From Psychromicrobium silvestre (GTDB lineage: Bacteria > Actinomycetota > Actinomycetes > Actinomycetales > Micrococcaceae): 64,000 nt of DNA. The stretch is from positions 434,001 to 498,000 of the forward strand of contig NZ_JACBYQ010000001.1 of the NCBI RefSeq assembly GCF_013408295.1. Reading direction: 5' to 3'. The notes beneath the pieces were generated by a model, which was given only the letters and a program-made list of their open reading frames with translations, searched no databases and was not told where the DNA came from. The position numbers were made by a program, and so were the translations under genes. The number at the start of each line of letters is the position of its first letter. The stretch's first letter is position 1. Below, one piece after another: positions 25,400 to 33,956 of this stretch.

Positions 25400-26407
25400 T
25401 TAGCTATCCATGAGCCGCACGGCCAGCAGCCCCAGAAAAGCAATCAATAGCCAGGACAGCAGCGCGGTCAGTACTGCTCGGAGCCCGGTGCCGAGGAGTT
25501 CGCGGACCCGAACAGCCGAGCCCAGGCCGAAGAGTGCGGCGCCGAGCAGCACATCTTGAAGGATCGCCCCCGTTTCCAAAACAGGCGCGCCGAGCCAACC
25601 CGTGCTGCGCAGCGCCATCATGGCCAGGAAACCGATCACGAAAAGCGGCACAATGGCAGGCATCTTGCTGCCTGCCGGACGGTTTCGGCGTTCCAGAAGT
25701 GAGCTGGTGGCAACTATTGGGGCAAGTAGCACCACCCTGGTGAGTTTGACCAAGATGGCGGCTGCTAGGGCTGCTGCACCCGCTGTTTGCGCGGTCGCAA
25801 CTACTTGGCCGACGTCGTGCACCGAGGCACCGGCCCATTGGCCGAATTCCAGCGGGCTGAGTCCCAGCGGCTTGCTCAGCAACGGCAATACGCCAATGGC
25901 TAAGGTGCCGCAGAGCGTCACCAACGCTACCGGCATCACAGTGTCCTTCTGCGCAGTGCCCCGAACCGCAGCCATCGCGCCAATTGCCGAGGCTCCGCAG
26001 ATCGAGAATCCGCTGGCAATCAGTACAGGAGAATCACCGGGCAGCCGAAACGCCTTGGCTATTAGCCAAGTACCAAGGAAGCTGAGTAGAACCACGGCCA
26101 CGATCAGGCCGAAAGTTTTCCAACCCAGGCCGAGTAGGTCCGTCAGCACCAGCTTGAGCCCCAGCAGTACGATTCCGGCTCGCATCAGGTGTTTGCCTGC
26201 CGAGTTTAACCCCGGGCGAAGAATCCCCGCCACCGCTTGCGAGCTGCCCGGCAGGTTAGCGGCCAGAATGCCGAGCACCACCGCGACCGTCATAGCGGGC
26301 AGCGCTGGGATGAGCAGATGGATACCCATGGCGAGGACGACGGCGGCCAGGCTGCTGAGCAGGCCGGGCACGAGTGGGCGGGCAGCGGCGAACGGAGCAG
26401 CGGGCAC
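25400..26407 (-). CDS. YeiH/YadS family putative sulfate exporter (UPF0324)
   Basis: 335 residues with about ten hydrophobic helices. Conserved stretches LRAGIVLLGLKL, FSICGASAIGAMAAV and WAGASVHDVGQVVATAQT identify the YeiH (Cons_hypoth698) family, annotated as putative sulfate exporters although transport has rarely been shown. GTG start with a TAGAGT box 6 bases upstream (leaderless). Divergent from the ATP-grasp operon. Confidence 0.86.
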   Translation of the reverse strand: MPAAPFAAARPLVPGLLSSLAAVVLAMGIHLLIPALPAMTVAVVLGILAANLPGSSQAVAGILRPGLNSAGKHLMRAGIVLLGLKLVLTDLLGLGWKTFGLIVAVVLLSFLGTWLIAKAFRLPGDSPVLIASGFSICGASAIGAMAAVRGTAQKDTVMPVALVTLCGTLAIGVLPLLSKPLGLSPLEFGQWAGASVHDVGQVVATAQTAGAAALAAAILVKLTRVVLLAPIVATSSLLERRNRPAGSKMPAIVPLFVIGFLAMMALRSTGWLGAPVLETGAILQDVLLGAALFGLGSAVRVRELLGTGLRAVLTALLSWLLIAFLGLLAVRLMDS

Positions 26408-26486
26408 CGTTCAACTCTAGTCGGCCGGAGCAGATTGGAGCGCGTCAAATAGTGTATTACTTGGCAAAAGGTGGCAAGGTAATCCC

Positions 26487-28037
26487 ATGTCTGAGCTTTT
26501 CAAGGAATACGACGCGGCGATTGAGCGCACTGGCGCCTTCGACGAGATGTTCACCGCCCAGCTGCAAACTCGCGGCTCCTACGCTCAGGTGGCTGACGCT
26601 CTCAATGAACTGAACCTCACCGATGTCACGGCCCGGGCCGATTCGATGGCCCGCACCTTCCTGGACCGTGGCGTGACTTTTGACTATGCAGGGGAGGAGC
26701 GGCCGTTCCCGTTGGACATTGTGCCGCGAGTGATTGCCGCCGATGAGTGGAGCGTGCTGGAGCGCGGAGTGGCGCAGCGAGTGCGCACCTTGGAAGCCTT
26801 CCTCAACGATGTCTACGACAAGATGAATGTAGTGGCTGACGGCGTGGTGCCGCGAGCGCTGGTGACCACCAGCGCGCACTTCCACCGGCAGGTTTCCGGC
26901 TTTACCCCGGCAGGTGGAGTTCGGGTGCACATCTCCGGCATCGATGTGATTCGCGATCAACAAGGCACCTTCCGGGTGTTGGAAGACAATGTCCGGGTGC
27001 CCAGCGGGGTGTCCTATGTGCTGGAGAACCGCAGGGCGATGGCCAAGGGCTTGCCGGAGGCCTTCGGGCAACAACTGGTGCGGCCGGTTGAGGAATATCC
27101 CCGAAGGTTACTGGCTGCCTTGCGCAAAACCGCACCGGCCGGCGTCGACCATCCCAATGTCGTGGTGCTCACGCCGGGAGTGTTCAATAGCGCCTACTTC
27201 GAACACACCCTGCTCGCGGGCCTGATGGGCGTGGAACTTGTGGAGGGGCGAGACCTGATCTGCCGCGGCAACCGGGTCTATATGCGCACCACCGCCGGTG
27301 AGGAACGCGTCGATGTGATCTATAAGCGGATCGACGACGAGTTCCTGGACCCCCTGCAGTTCCGTTCCGATTCGATGATCGGCTGCCCGGGCCTGGTCAA
27401 CGCCGCGAGGGCGGGCGGGGTGACCATTGCCAATGCGGTGGGGAATGGTGTGGCGGACGACAAGCTGGTGTACAGCTATCTGCCGGATTTGATCAAGTAC
27501 TACCTGGGCGAGGAACCGATTATTGCCAATGTGGACACCTTCCGGCTGGAGGAACCTGAGGCGCGCGAACAAGTCCTGGACAGGCTGGATGAGCTGGTAG
27601 TTAAGCCGGTAGATGGCTCCGGTGGCAAGGGTCTGGTGATCGGACCGGACGCCTCACGTGAGGAATTGGATGCCTTGCGGGAGCGGATTCTGGACGATCC
27701 GCGGGGTTGGATTGCCCAGCCGGTTCTGCAGCTTTCCACGGTGCCGACGCTTTCCGGCGATAAATTTGGTCCGCGCCACGTGGACTTGCGACCCTTTGCG
27801 GTTAACGACGGCGACGACGTCTGGGTGCTTCCGGGCGGGCTCACCAGGGTGGCGCTCAAGGAAGGCTCACTCATCGTCAACTCCTCGCAGGGCGGTGGTT
27901 CGAAGGACACCTGGGTGCTTTCCGATTCCGCCGCGCAACCCTTTGAGCGAGTGCCGCGCGAGTCCATTACGGTCCGCGAACGGGTTTCGGTGTGGCCCAT
28001 TGAATCCAATTGGCAGGACCGGCAAAGTGACCAGTAG
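26487..28037 (+). CDS. Circularly permuted type 2 ATP-grasp protein (DUF404/DUF407)
   Basis: 516-residue member of the circularly permuted ATP-grasp family. N-terminal FDEMFTAQLQTRGSYAQV, HVSGIDVIRD-like segment (HISGIDVIRDQQGTFRV) and the ATP-binding section around VVKPVDGSGGKGLVIG are typical. ATP-grasp ligases join a carboxylate to an amine; here the neighbours are alpha-E and transglutaminase-like proteins, the standard three-gene set proposed to make or process a peptide or amide product. Function not established. It is 32 bases from the alpha-E gene. Confidence 0.88.
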   Translation: MSELFKEYDAAIERTGAFDEMFTAQLQTRGSYAQVADALNELNLTDVTARADSMARTFLDRGVTFDYAGEERPFPLDIVPRVIAADEWSVLERGVAQRVRTLEAFLNDVYDKMNVVADGVVPRALVTTSAHFHRQVSGFTPAGGVRVHISGIDVIRDQQGTFRVLEDNVRVPSGVSYVLENRRAMAKGLPEAFGQQLVRPVEEYPRRLLAALRKTAPAGVDHPNVVVLTPGVFNSAYFEHTLLAGLMGVELVEGRDLICRGNRVYMRTTAGEERVDVIYKRIDDEFLDPLQFRSDSMIGCPGLVNAARAGGVTIANAVGNGVADDKLVYSYLPDLIKYYLGEEPIIANVDTFRLEEPEAREQVLDRLDELVVKPVDGSGGKGLVIGPDASREELDALRERILDDPRGWIAQPVLQLSTVPTLSGDKFGPRHVDLRPFAVNDGDDVWVLPGGLTRVALKEGSLIVNSSQGGGSKDTWVLSDSAAQPFERVPRESITVRERVSVWPIESNWQDRQSDQ

Positions 28038-28069
28038 AAGCAGATGTTCAATGCGAGGTGGAGGTCAAA

Positions 28070-28996
28070 ATGCTTAGCCGAATCGCCGAGTCGCTGTTCT
28101 GGATAGGACGCTATGTTGAGCGTGCCGATGGAACCGCGAGAATCCTAGACGTGCACCTGGAGCGGCTGAACCATATGCCCGCCGAGGAACGCCGGAGCGT
28201 GGCCGAGGAACTACTTGCCGTGATGGGGGTGAGCGTAGAAGGTGAAGAGTTCGGGCTGAACGAATTGCTGCACGCGCTGGCCTATGACCGGCAAAGTGCC
28301 ACCTCTATCGCTGGTTCCTTAGGTGCTGCACGGGAAAATGCGCGTCGTGCCAGGGAAACCGTGTCTTCAAGTCTGTGGGAAAGCCTCAACACCACCTATT
28401 ACGGACTCAATCAGCATCGTAAGGACGTGGTGGGAACCTATCGGTTCTGCAATTGGGTGCTGGAACGGACCGCGATGGTTCGCGGTTTAGCGGATACCAC
28501 CGTTTCACACGATGAGTCCTGGCAGTTCTTGGTGCTCGGTAGATCCCTGGAACGAGCCGATATGACCGCCCGGATGCTCTCTACTCGCGACGTCCTTTCG
28601 GTCGGTATCTCCTGGGTCAATATGCTGCGCAGCGCTGGTGCCTATGAGTCCTTCTTACGCACTCAGCGGGTCTCCTTCAACGATCAGCACGCCGCGGAAT
28701 TCCTACTCTTGGATCGACTTTTCCCGAGATCGATTGTCTATGCGCTGCGAGATGCCGATGAGTGTTTGGAGACCCTGGACCCCTCGGCCCAGCGGGTTGG
28801 TTTCATCAACGATGCCCGCCGGATTGTCGGTCAGGCTCGGACCTTCCTGGAGTTCCACCGCACCGATGATCTGCTGGCCGAATTGCCCGAGCATATGGAA
28901 CGCGTGCAGCGGGCGGTGGCTCAGGCCTCGGACGCGATATCTAATAAGTATTTCAATCAGGCGGCCGAGCTGTCCTGGGTGGGGGAGGTTTCATGA
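28070..28996 (+). CDS. Alpha-E domain protein (DUF403)
   Basis: 308-residue all-helical alpha-E protein (MLSRIAESLFWIGRYVERADGTARILD is the standard N terminus; given here only as its family mark, residues 1-27). ATG 28070 is chosen because AGGTGGAGG precedes it; GTG 28058 is rejected. Alpha-E proteins always accompany ATP-grasp and transglutaminase partners and may chaperone or modify the product. The stop overlaps the next start (ATGA). Confidence 0.87.
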   Translation: MLSRIAESLFWIGRYVERADGTARILDVHLERLNHMPAEERRSVAEELLAVMGVSVEGEEFGLNELLHALAYDRQSATSIAGSLGAARENARRARETVSSSLWESLNTTYYGLNQHRKDVVGTYRFCNWVLERTAMVRGLADTTVSHDESWQFLVLGRSLERADMTARMLSTRDVLSVGISWVNMLRSAGAYESFLRTQRVSFNDQHAAEFLLLDRLFPRSIVYALRDADECLETLDPSAQRVGFINDARRIVGQARTFLEFHRTDDLLAELPEHMERVQRAVAQASDAISNKYFNQAAELSWVGEVS

Positions 28997-29844
28997 GTCG
29001 GCTGCGCATTGTGCACAGTACCGGTTACCAGTACAACAAACGCGTGACGCTCTCCTATAACGAAGCGCGGATGACGCCGGTCACCGATCAGCATCAGGTG
29101 GTGTTGGAGTCCCTGGTAAAGGTTTCGCCGAGTCAGGCTGCGGTGAATACTTATCGGGATTACTGGGGGAGCAGGGTCACAGCCTTCGATATGCAGGCCG
29201 CGCACGAACACCTCGAAGTGACTGCGACCTCCACCGTTGAAGTACACCGGACCGAGCGGTTTGCGGGCGAGGATGAGGTACTCGCCTGGCAGGAGCTGCG
29301 CTCGGCTAAGGTCGCCGATACTTTCAGCGACTGGCTGCCGCAGACCCCGCTGAGTAGTACGGGAGGTGAGGTGGAGACTCTGGTCCGGGACGCCGTCGTC
29401 GGGCTGAATCCGCATCGCGCCGCCTTGACCGTCTTTGAATGGATGCGCGGAGAGATGGAGTACGTCAAAGGCATCACGGGCGTGCATACCTCGGCCGAAG
29501 AAGCTTGGCTGGAACGTAAGGGCGTCTGCCAGGATTTGGCGCATGTGGGCATTGGTTCGCTGCGTGCCCTGGGCATTCCGGCCAGATATGTTTCGGGCTA
29601 CATCCACCCCAAGGCCGATGCCGTGATGGGGGAGACCGTTGCCGGGCAATCGCATGCCTGGCTTGAATGGTGGGACGGCGAATGGCGTTCCTGGGATCCG
29701 ACGAACCATAAACCCGCGGGAGATCTGCACGTTTCAGTGGCTCGCGGCCGGGACTACCGGGATGTGCCGCCGCTGAAGGGGATTCTTTCCGGTGGCGGGG
29801 GCTCGACCTTGAAGGTGACGGTGGAGATTACCCAGTTGGTGTGA
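28993..29844 (+). CDS. Transglutaminase-like cysteine protease/peptidase
   Basis: 283 residues: an N-terminal beta domain (bacterial transglutaminase-like N, about 1-85) and a papain-like transglutaminase domain with catalytic triad C179 (RKGVCQDLAH), H221 (QSHAWLEWW) and D235 (WDPTNHK). No signal peptide. Such proteins probably hydrolyse or form amide bonds. Last gene of the ATP-grasp/alpha-E operon; a strong terminator follows. Confidence 0.88.
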   Translation: MSRLRIVHSTGYQYNKRVTLSYNEARMTPVTDQHQVVLESLVKVSPSQAAVNTYRDYWGSRVTAFDMQAAHEHLEVTATSTVEVHRTERFAGEDEVLAWQELRSAKVADTFSDWLPQTPLSSTGGEVETLVRDAVVGLNPHRAALTVFEWMRGEMEYVKGITGVHTSAEEAWLERKGVCQDLAHVGIGSLRALGIPARYVSGYIHPKADAVMGETVAGQSHAWLEWWDGEWRSWDPTNHKPAGDLHVSVARGRDYRDVPPLKGILSGGGGSTLKVTVEITQLV

Positions 29845-29856
29845 CTTTGAATTGAA

Positions 29857-29893
29857 TGAGGGGCGGTGTCAAGGACAGGGACACCGCCCCTCA
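29857..29893. terminator. Terminator between convergent transglutaminase and surface-protein genes
   Basis: Perfect 14-base stem (29857-29870 with 29880-29893) with a 9-base loop. The flanks are only weakly T/A rich. It serves the operon ending at 29844 and possibly the minus-strand gene ending at 29911. Confidence 0.8.
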
Positions 29894-29910
29894 GCTTTGG
29901 GGAGCTTTCT

Positions 29911-31347
29911 CTAGCGCTGTTGTACAGGACGTCGCCGGGCGAAGAATACCGCGGCGGATCCGACCACAATGAGGAACAAGCCAATGAGTGCTGGCGTCGA
30001 GTTACTTCCGCTATAGGCAAGTTCTTCGGTGCTTGAGACTGGGACGACAGCTGGGTCTAGAGTCGGCGCTGTGCTGGGGCTGATGCCCGCTGGCTGCTTC
30101 GCCGGAGCAGTAGCCGCCGCAGTGACGGTGAGGCTTAGGTCCAGATGATCGGCGCCGGCAGGGCCTGCTGAAAACGCAGGCTGGGAGCTTTTTAGCCAGC
30201 TGAGACCGATCACATGCTTGCCGATGGAGACACCGGAGGCTTTGAGAGCGAAACTCAGGTTGCGCTGTGCATCGACCGTTACGATTCTGGGGTACTTCCC
30301 ATCAATAGTCACCGTTACCTGCGCCCCCACTGGGAAGAACGTTCCGGTAATAGTGGTACCCGTGGAGGCAAGACTTGTCGTGGAGATAGTGCTGGGAGAG
30401 AGCTGGGCCCCGAAGCTTGGAGTGACGACCAAATCGGCGGTAGCCCAGAAGGCAGCGACATGGAAGGTGATACCACCTTGAGCAGGGATAGATTCACCTT
30501 TGAGAAGATAAGAAATATTTCCGCTGGCATCAGATACCGTGGTGCCCATCGGCAGACCTGAACGAGCACCGACGATTTCAACGGTGCTATTCGGCGGAAA
30601 ACCACGCCCGGTCGCCTGCGTTCCCGTGAAATAGAGATCCGCAGCAGAGATAGTACTGGGGCTGAAGGAGACCTGAGGAGCAGCTGGCGTAGGCCCGGTG
30701 ACGGTAAGCGTGGCTTCGGCGAGATTGCCATAGCCGTCGTCGAAAGCCAGAACATAGCTGCCAGCGTCGATGATGGTCTGGAAGTATCCACTGGTGAAAC
30801 CGCCATTTTCATCACAGCTGGCAAAACCGAATTGCTGCCCGTTGAGTGTGAAGCTCATGGAGCAATACTTCTCGAAGTTGCTGCCAGTGACACGAATGCC
30901 CTTGGTTGCCAACTCCATTGAGGTGATGGTGGGTGTGTCTAGGACAACCTGCAGGAGAGGGCCAGGAGTCACGGTAATCGCCACCGAAGCAGGACTGCCA
31001 TCAAAAGGCTCTAACGTTATGGTGTGATCGCCCGGTGTAGCGGTGAGTCCGCTGACCTGATACTCAACGTGTCCGTCTTGATCGGAGAACGTGCCTTGGC
31101 CCGTGGGCTGATTATCTAGGAGTACGGCGATGTTTTCGTTCGCAAGAAATCCATCGCCGGTGACGTTCAGCCCGGAAGAAAGCAGTTCCGCTACCGTCAG
31201 AGTCGTCGGGGTGGCGAGGATGCTTGGCGTGTCAACGGGTGCCGCGCTCGCTGAATTGGCTGTGAACGTGAGGCTCAGTAGAGCTACTGCGAGAGTTGCA
31301 GCGAGCTTCAGGGCAAAGGACATCTTGCGTGTAGCTCGTACCAGCAA
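29911..31347 (-). CDS. Repeat-containing cell-surface protein with LAXTG-like sorting signal
   Basis: 478 residues. A signal peptide (about 1-35, ending NSASAA) is followed by four Ig/IPT-like repeats of about 85-95 residues, each opening with a P(S/T)TI or PTTL-type phrase then a G-x-x-(V/A/I)TG turn. Repeat 2 holds two Cys that could pair. The C terminus has LAYSG (443-447), a hydrophobic helix and the tail RRRPVQQR, matching the layout of sortase E substrates except Ser for Thr. Strong AGGAGG lies 7 bases before the TTG start. Probably displayed on the wall or membrane; ligand unknown. Confidence 0.75.
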   Translation of the reverse strand: MLVRATRKMSFALKLAATLAVALLSLTFTANSASAAPVDTPSILATPTTLTVAELLSSGLNVTGDGFLANENIAVLLDNQPTGQGTFSDQDGHVEYQVSGLTATPGDHTITLEPFDGSPASVAITVTPGPLLQVVLDTPTITSMELATKGIRVTGSNFEKYCSMSFTLNGQQFGFASCDENGGFTSGYFQTIIDAGSYVLAFDDGYGNLAEATLTVTGPTPAAPQVSFSPSTISAADLYFTGTQATGRGFPPNSTVEIVGARSGLPMGTTVSDASGNISYLLKGESIPAQGGITFHVAAFWATADLVVTPSFGAQLSPSTISTTSLASTGTTITGTFFPVGAQVTVTIDGKYPRIVTVDAQRNLSFALKASGVSIGKHVIGLSWLKSSQPAFSAGPAGADHLDLSLTVTAAATAPAKQPAGISPSTAPTLDPAVVPVSSTEELAYSGSNSTPALIGLFLIVVGSAAVFFARRRPVQQR

Positions 31348-31450
31348 AGGTCCACCTCCTTGTTGATGTGATGCGATTACTTGGCCCTAAACACCTCAAG
31401 GCTGATCACAATCTAATGCACAGCTTGCACCCAGGAAACCCTCAGAAGGC

Positions 31451-31492
31451 GTTCTGGAACAAACTTCCAGTTACTTCCAGAAAAACTTCCAA
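31451..31492 (-). promoter_or_regulatory. Cluster of CTGGAAGT boxes upstream of the surface-protein gene
   Basis: Three direct copies of (C/T)TGGAAGT on the minus strand (plus-strand positions 31463-31470, 31473-31480, 31485-31492), spaced 10 and 12 bases, plus one inverted TTCCAGAA partner at 31452-31459. Helically phased repeats of this sort are typical of response-regulator sites. They lie about 115 bases upstream of the surface-protein start. Confidence 0.45.
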
Positions 31493-31535
31493 TCGTGGCT
31501 CTTCTTGCTCCTAGTGATAGATCTATGTACTTTCT

Positions 31536-32058
31536 GTGGCTCAGCCCTTGTCCTGCTGGTCATTTCGCGGGTCGTATCCGGCACAATTGCTCGCTTCATC
31601 TTCCCGAGCAGGCTTAACGTCCGGTACTCGAACCCGAGGTCTTGCTTCTGTAGTTGTCGGAGCGATGTCTTTGTCGGTATTTGTTGGACTTACAGCTTTT
31701 GCGGATGCCTCAAGCCCAGTACCAGCCACGGAGTTAGCTATCGCTCATTCTGATATGCCCTGTACTCGGACGGTGAAATCGAACTGGTGGGGTCGTAAAT
31801 TGGGACTCTCGCTGGTGGGGACCGTATCTCCTTGGACTTTGTGGCGAGGACCATCAACGGGGAACAAGTTTTGGTATCCATGGTGGTTCCGGCCAAGATT
31901 ACTTTGAGCAACGGTGGCACTGAGCAGATAGCAACGAACAGTAAGCAGAATGGTCATTCCACTGAGCAGCCGTGGCATTTTCACAAGTTAACGACTCCGA
32001 CAGGTGGTGGGAATATGCAGACTTATTTACAGATGTTGCCGGGGAGCACCTGGTGTAA
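31536..32058 (+). pseudogene. Decayed gene for a probable secreted or membrane-anchored protein
   Basis: Coding-like sequence is split over three frames. Frame A (to about 31790) holds a signal-peptide-like stretch, basic residues then SVVVGAMSLSVFVGLTAFA and a polar part. Frame B (about 31800-32010) reads GDRISLDFVARTINGEQV and ITLSNGGTEQIAT. Frame C ends in RWWEYADLFTDVAGEHLV before a TAA at 32056-32058. Frames A and B need at least one frameshift and a stop is crossed. No family recognised. It opens the AT-rich island. Confidence 0.4.
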
Positions 32059-32120
32059 ATAGCAGGCAAGACAGGTGTCCGTCAGACACTCAAGATTTAA
32101 AGGACTATAGAGAAGTTGAT

Positions 32121-32149
32121 TCCACACAGATAGAGTCTATTTGTGTGGA
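32121..32149. other. Strong hairpin inside the island
   Basis: Stem of 13 pairs with one mismatch (32121-32133 with 32137-32149) and a 3-base loop. It lies between the decayed gene and the next ORF, has no T tract, and could be an RNA processing or attenuation structure or a remnant. The surrounding 32059-32340 has an open frame without a convincing start (32004-32348) that I do not call a gene. Confidence 0.35.
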
Positions 32150-32340
32150 GTTAAGAAATCCAGAACAAATGATTCTTCTCGAAGTGGAAAAATGGGATGA
32201 TGAAGGATCAAGATGGGGGCTGGGATGCAGGATAGGTGAGAAAACCCCTCCCGCCTCTGGCACCTTCCTGGGAGGAGCCAAAGAGAATCTGGGAAGTTTG
32301 TTGATTTTTGAATTCACTTGTGAGAATACGGAGATTTATG

Positions 32341-32856
32341 ATGGCTGAATTGGAGTTGATCTCTTCGGAGATTATACGGTTTAACTCGTACGATGATTTA
32401 GATTATCGATACATTGAACTAAGGCGCGTAAGACTGATTGAATTGACTGAAAAAGATATGATTGGGAGGATCATAAATAGCATCTTCTATGTTGATGATG
32501 TCATTAGGATTGGAGATAAGGTTCCTTATGATCTGCAGGTTGCTCACGGATATTTCCGTCTGAATTATATAGATTCCGAAAGTTTTGAGATTTTTGATGC
32601 AAGAATTTCTTGGGATGAATTAATTGTATGGTTCTCTATGTATGGCCCCCTCCCGGAAAACCTTAGCAATAGACTCGAACAGTTGAAAAGTCAAGTTTTT
32701 AAGCCGAAGCATCGCTGTTATCGCTTGATAAATCCGGATCGCGATGAGTCAGAACATTCTTATGGATCTTCGATTGGGGAAAGTGGATTTTATGAGTACA
32801 TGATCTTTAATCCAGAGCAGGAAGAGGTTTGGGTGGTTACTTGTACTGAAGACTAG
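32341..32856 (+). CDS. Island protein of unknown function, paralogue of the 34718 ORF
   Basis: 171 residues, AT-rich codons unlike the surrounding genome. ATG 32341 is preferred (GGAG 7 bases before; ATG 32338 also possible). No family recognised. It aligns by eye to the 168-residue ORF at 34718 over the whole length: SEIIRFNSYDDLDYRYI / SKIIKFLDYNYADFRWV, YGPLPENL / DGPLSAEL, and C-terminal SGFYEYMIF / SGFVEYVVF ending in VTCTED / IVCSDD. Soluble, acidic, no signal peptide. Size and context resemble immunity proteins of polymorphic toxin systems, but that is inference. Confidence 0.65.
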   Translation: MAELELISSEIIRFNSYDDLDYRYIELRRVRLIELTEKDMIGRIINSIFYVDDVIRIGDKVPYDLQVAHGYFRLNYIDSESFEIFDARISWDELIVWFSMYGPLPENLSNRLEQLKSQVFKPKHRCYRLINPDRDESEHSYGSSIGESGFYEYMIFNPEQEEVWVVTCTED

Positions 32857-33014
32857 CCAGGACCCGGCTATAGCGGAAGTTGAATGCTCAATGGACCTAG
32901 GTGTCCTTACATCGGAGAACTGTCATTTTGAGAAAATGATAAAACTGTGGAGTTCCATAGGCGTGCGCGCCAAGGATGCTTGGCCACTTTCCAAGGCTAA
33001 ATAATTGAAAAAAT

Positions 33015-33371
33015 TTGGACAACTCGAGAATTCTCATTTTTTCAAACAGGGACCTATGCTTGCTAGCAAGATGTCTGGGTGAGATTCAAAGAAGAGTTGA
33101 AGATTCTGAATTTTCAACTCGAATAAGTGTAGAGAAAGATATCTGCGCCCGTCTCGAGAAAAGACTATTGACTCTCCTCTCTAGTTTTTCAAATAATTTA
33201 GTACGTCTAGATTTGTCATCAATAGAAGTGAAGATACGAAACTCGGCATTGAATAAAGTTGTGAATGGCTTGAATATTGAAAATTTCGTGAAATCCTTGA
33301 CAGGTACCTGGCTGGAGATCAGCGAACTATTCAGACGGTTCAGAGGTCAAGTAAACCCGTCAAACATATAG
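33015..33371 (+). CDS. Small island ORF of unknown function, possibly a fragment
   Basis: 118 residues, AT-rich. The TTG start has no ribosome-binding site, so the gene may be truncated at its 5' end. The middle (NLVRLDLSSIEVK) resembles SIFRLDISSIELE of the 34718 ORF, which would fit a degraded third copy of the same family, but the rest does not clearly align. No membrane segment or signal peptide. Confidence 0.4.
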   Translation: MDNSRILIFSNRDLCLLARCLGEIQRRVEDSEFSTRISVEKDICARLEKRLLTLLSSFSNNLVRLDLSSIEVKIRNSALNKVVNGLNIENFVKSLTGTWLEISELFRRFRGQVNPSNI

Positions 33372-33489
33372 CCCTTCCTGCTCCTTGATAGCTGACCCGA
33401 TGTCAGATTAATCTCCTGAAAGAGAGCCGTTCAGTTTCTTATCTCCTTAATAGCATTGGGGAATTAGGTGATGTTCGACTTGCTGGTTT

Positions 33490-33894
33490 TTGTGGGAGTG
33501 CTGGGGAGTTACGGGTGAACTCCTGAAAAGCTTAATTTTTTTCAGGTCTTTGAATCTACATGGTTGGTTATTGTTGCTACATCAATATAGTCCAATTCTG
33601 GAAAGGCTGGGGGATGATGCCCTGATAGGTCAGGCAGCCGACTTCGAACTGAGTGAGCACGAGGTGAAGTCCATCGTTAGGATTTTGCCTTCCGATGTTT
33701 CGCTCAAATCGACTTTGAGCAATTGCCCGGTTCCGGGAAGGTATTTTTCGCGCTTTGACGACGGCTCGCCGGAGGGCGAGGTCATTGTGTTTGTTCGAGA
33801 TGGGATGCTGAATTTCATTGTGTATTCCTGGTACCGCGATGAGATGCCAGCCGATTGGCCGCTGCCAGTGCGGCTTCTTTTTGAAGACTCTTAG
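33490..33894 (+). CDS. Small island ORF of unknown function
   Basis: 134 residues; the first 25 may not be translated since the GTG at 33490 has no good ribosome site and a TTG at about 33550 is in frame. The conserved-looking core runs from LGDDALIGQAADFELSEHEV through GRYFSRFDDGSPEGEV to WYRDEMPADWPLP. The composition is closer to the host genome than its neighbours. Small acidic soluble proteins with a Trp-Pro rich end are common among immunity-type proteins; no family name is justified. Confidence 0.5.
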   Translation: MWECWGVTGELLKSLIFFRSLNLHGWLLLLHQYSPILERLGDDALIGQAADFELSEHEVKSIVRILPSDVSLKSTLSNCPVPGRYFSRFDDGSPEGEVIVFVRDGMLNFIVYSWYRDEMPADWPLPVRLLFEDS

Positions 33895-33956
33895 GCGTTG
33901 CACCGCTAGGCTAGCGGTCAACGTATAGAGAACGTTGGAATCCAGAAGGTGGGAAG

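Noticed and set aside
31541-31729. Small minus-strand frame opposite the decayed secreted-protein gene
   Set aside because: Composition is biased and there is no start signal; the plus-strand reading has a signal-peptide pattern.
32004-32348. 114-codon frame between the decayed gene and the 32341 ORF
   Set aside because: No ribosome-binding site, includes a strong hairpin and part of the decayed gene, and no recognisable protein; treated as non-coding.
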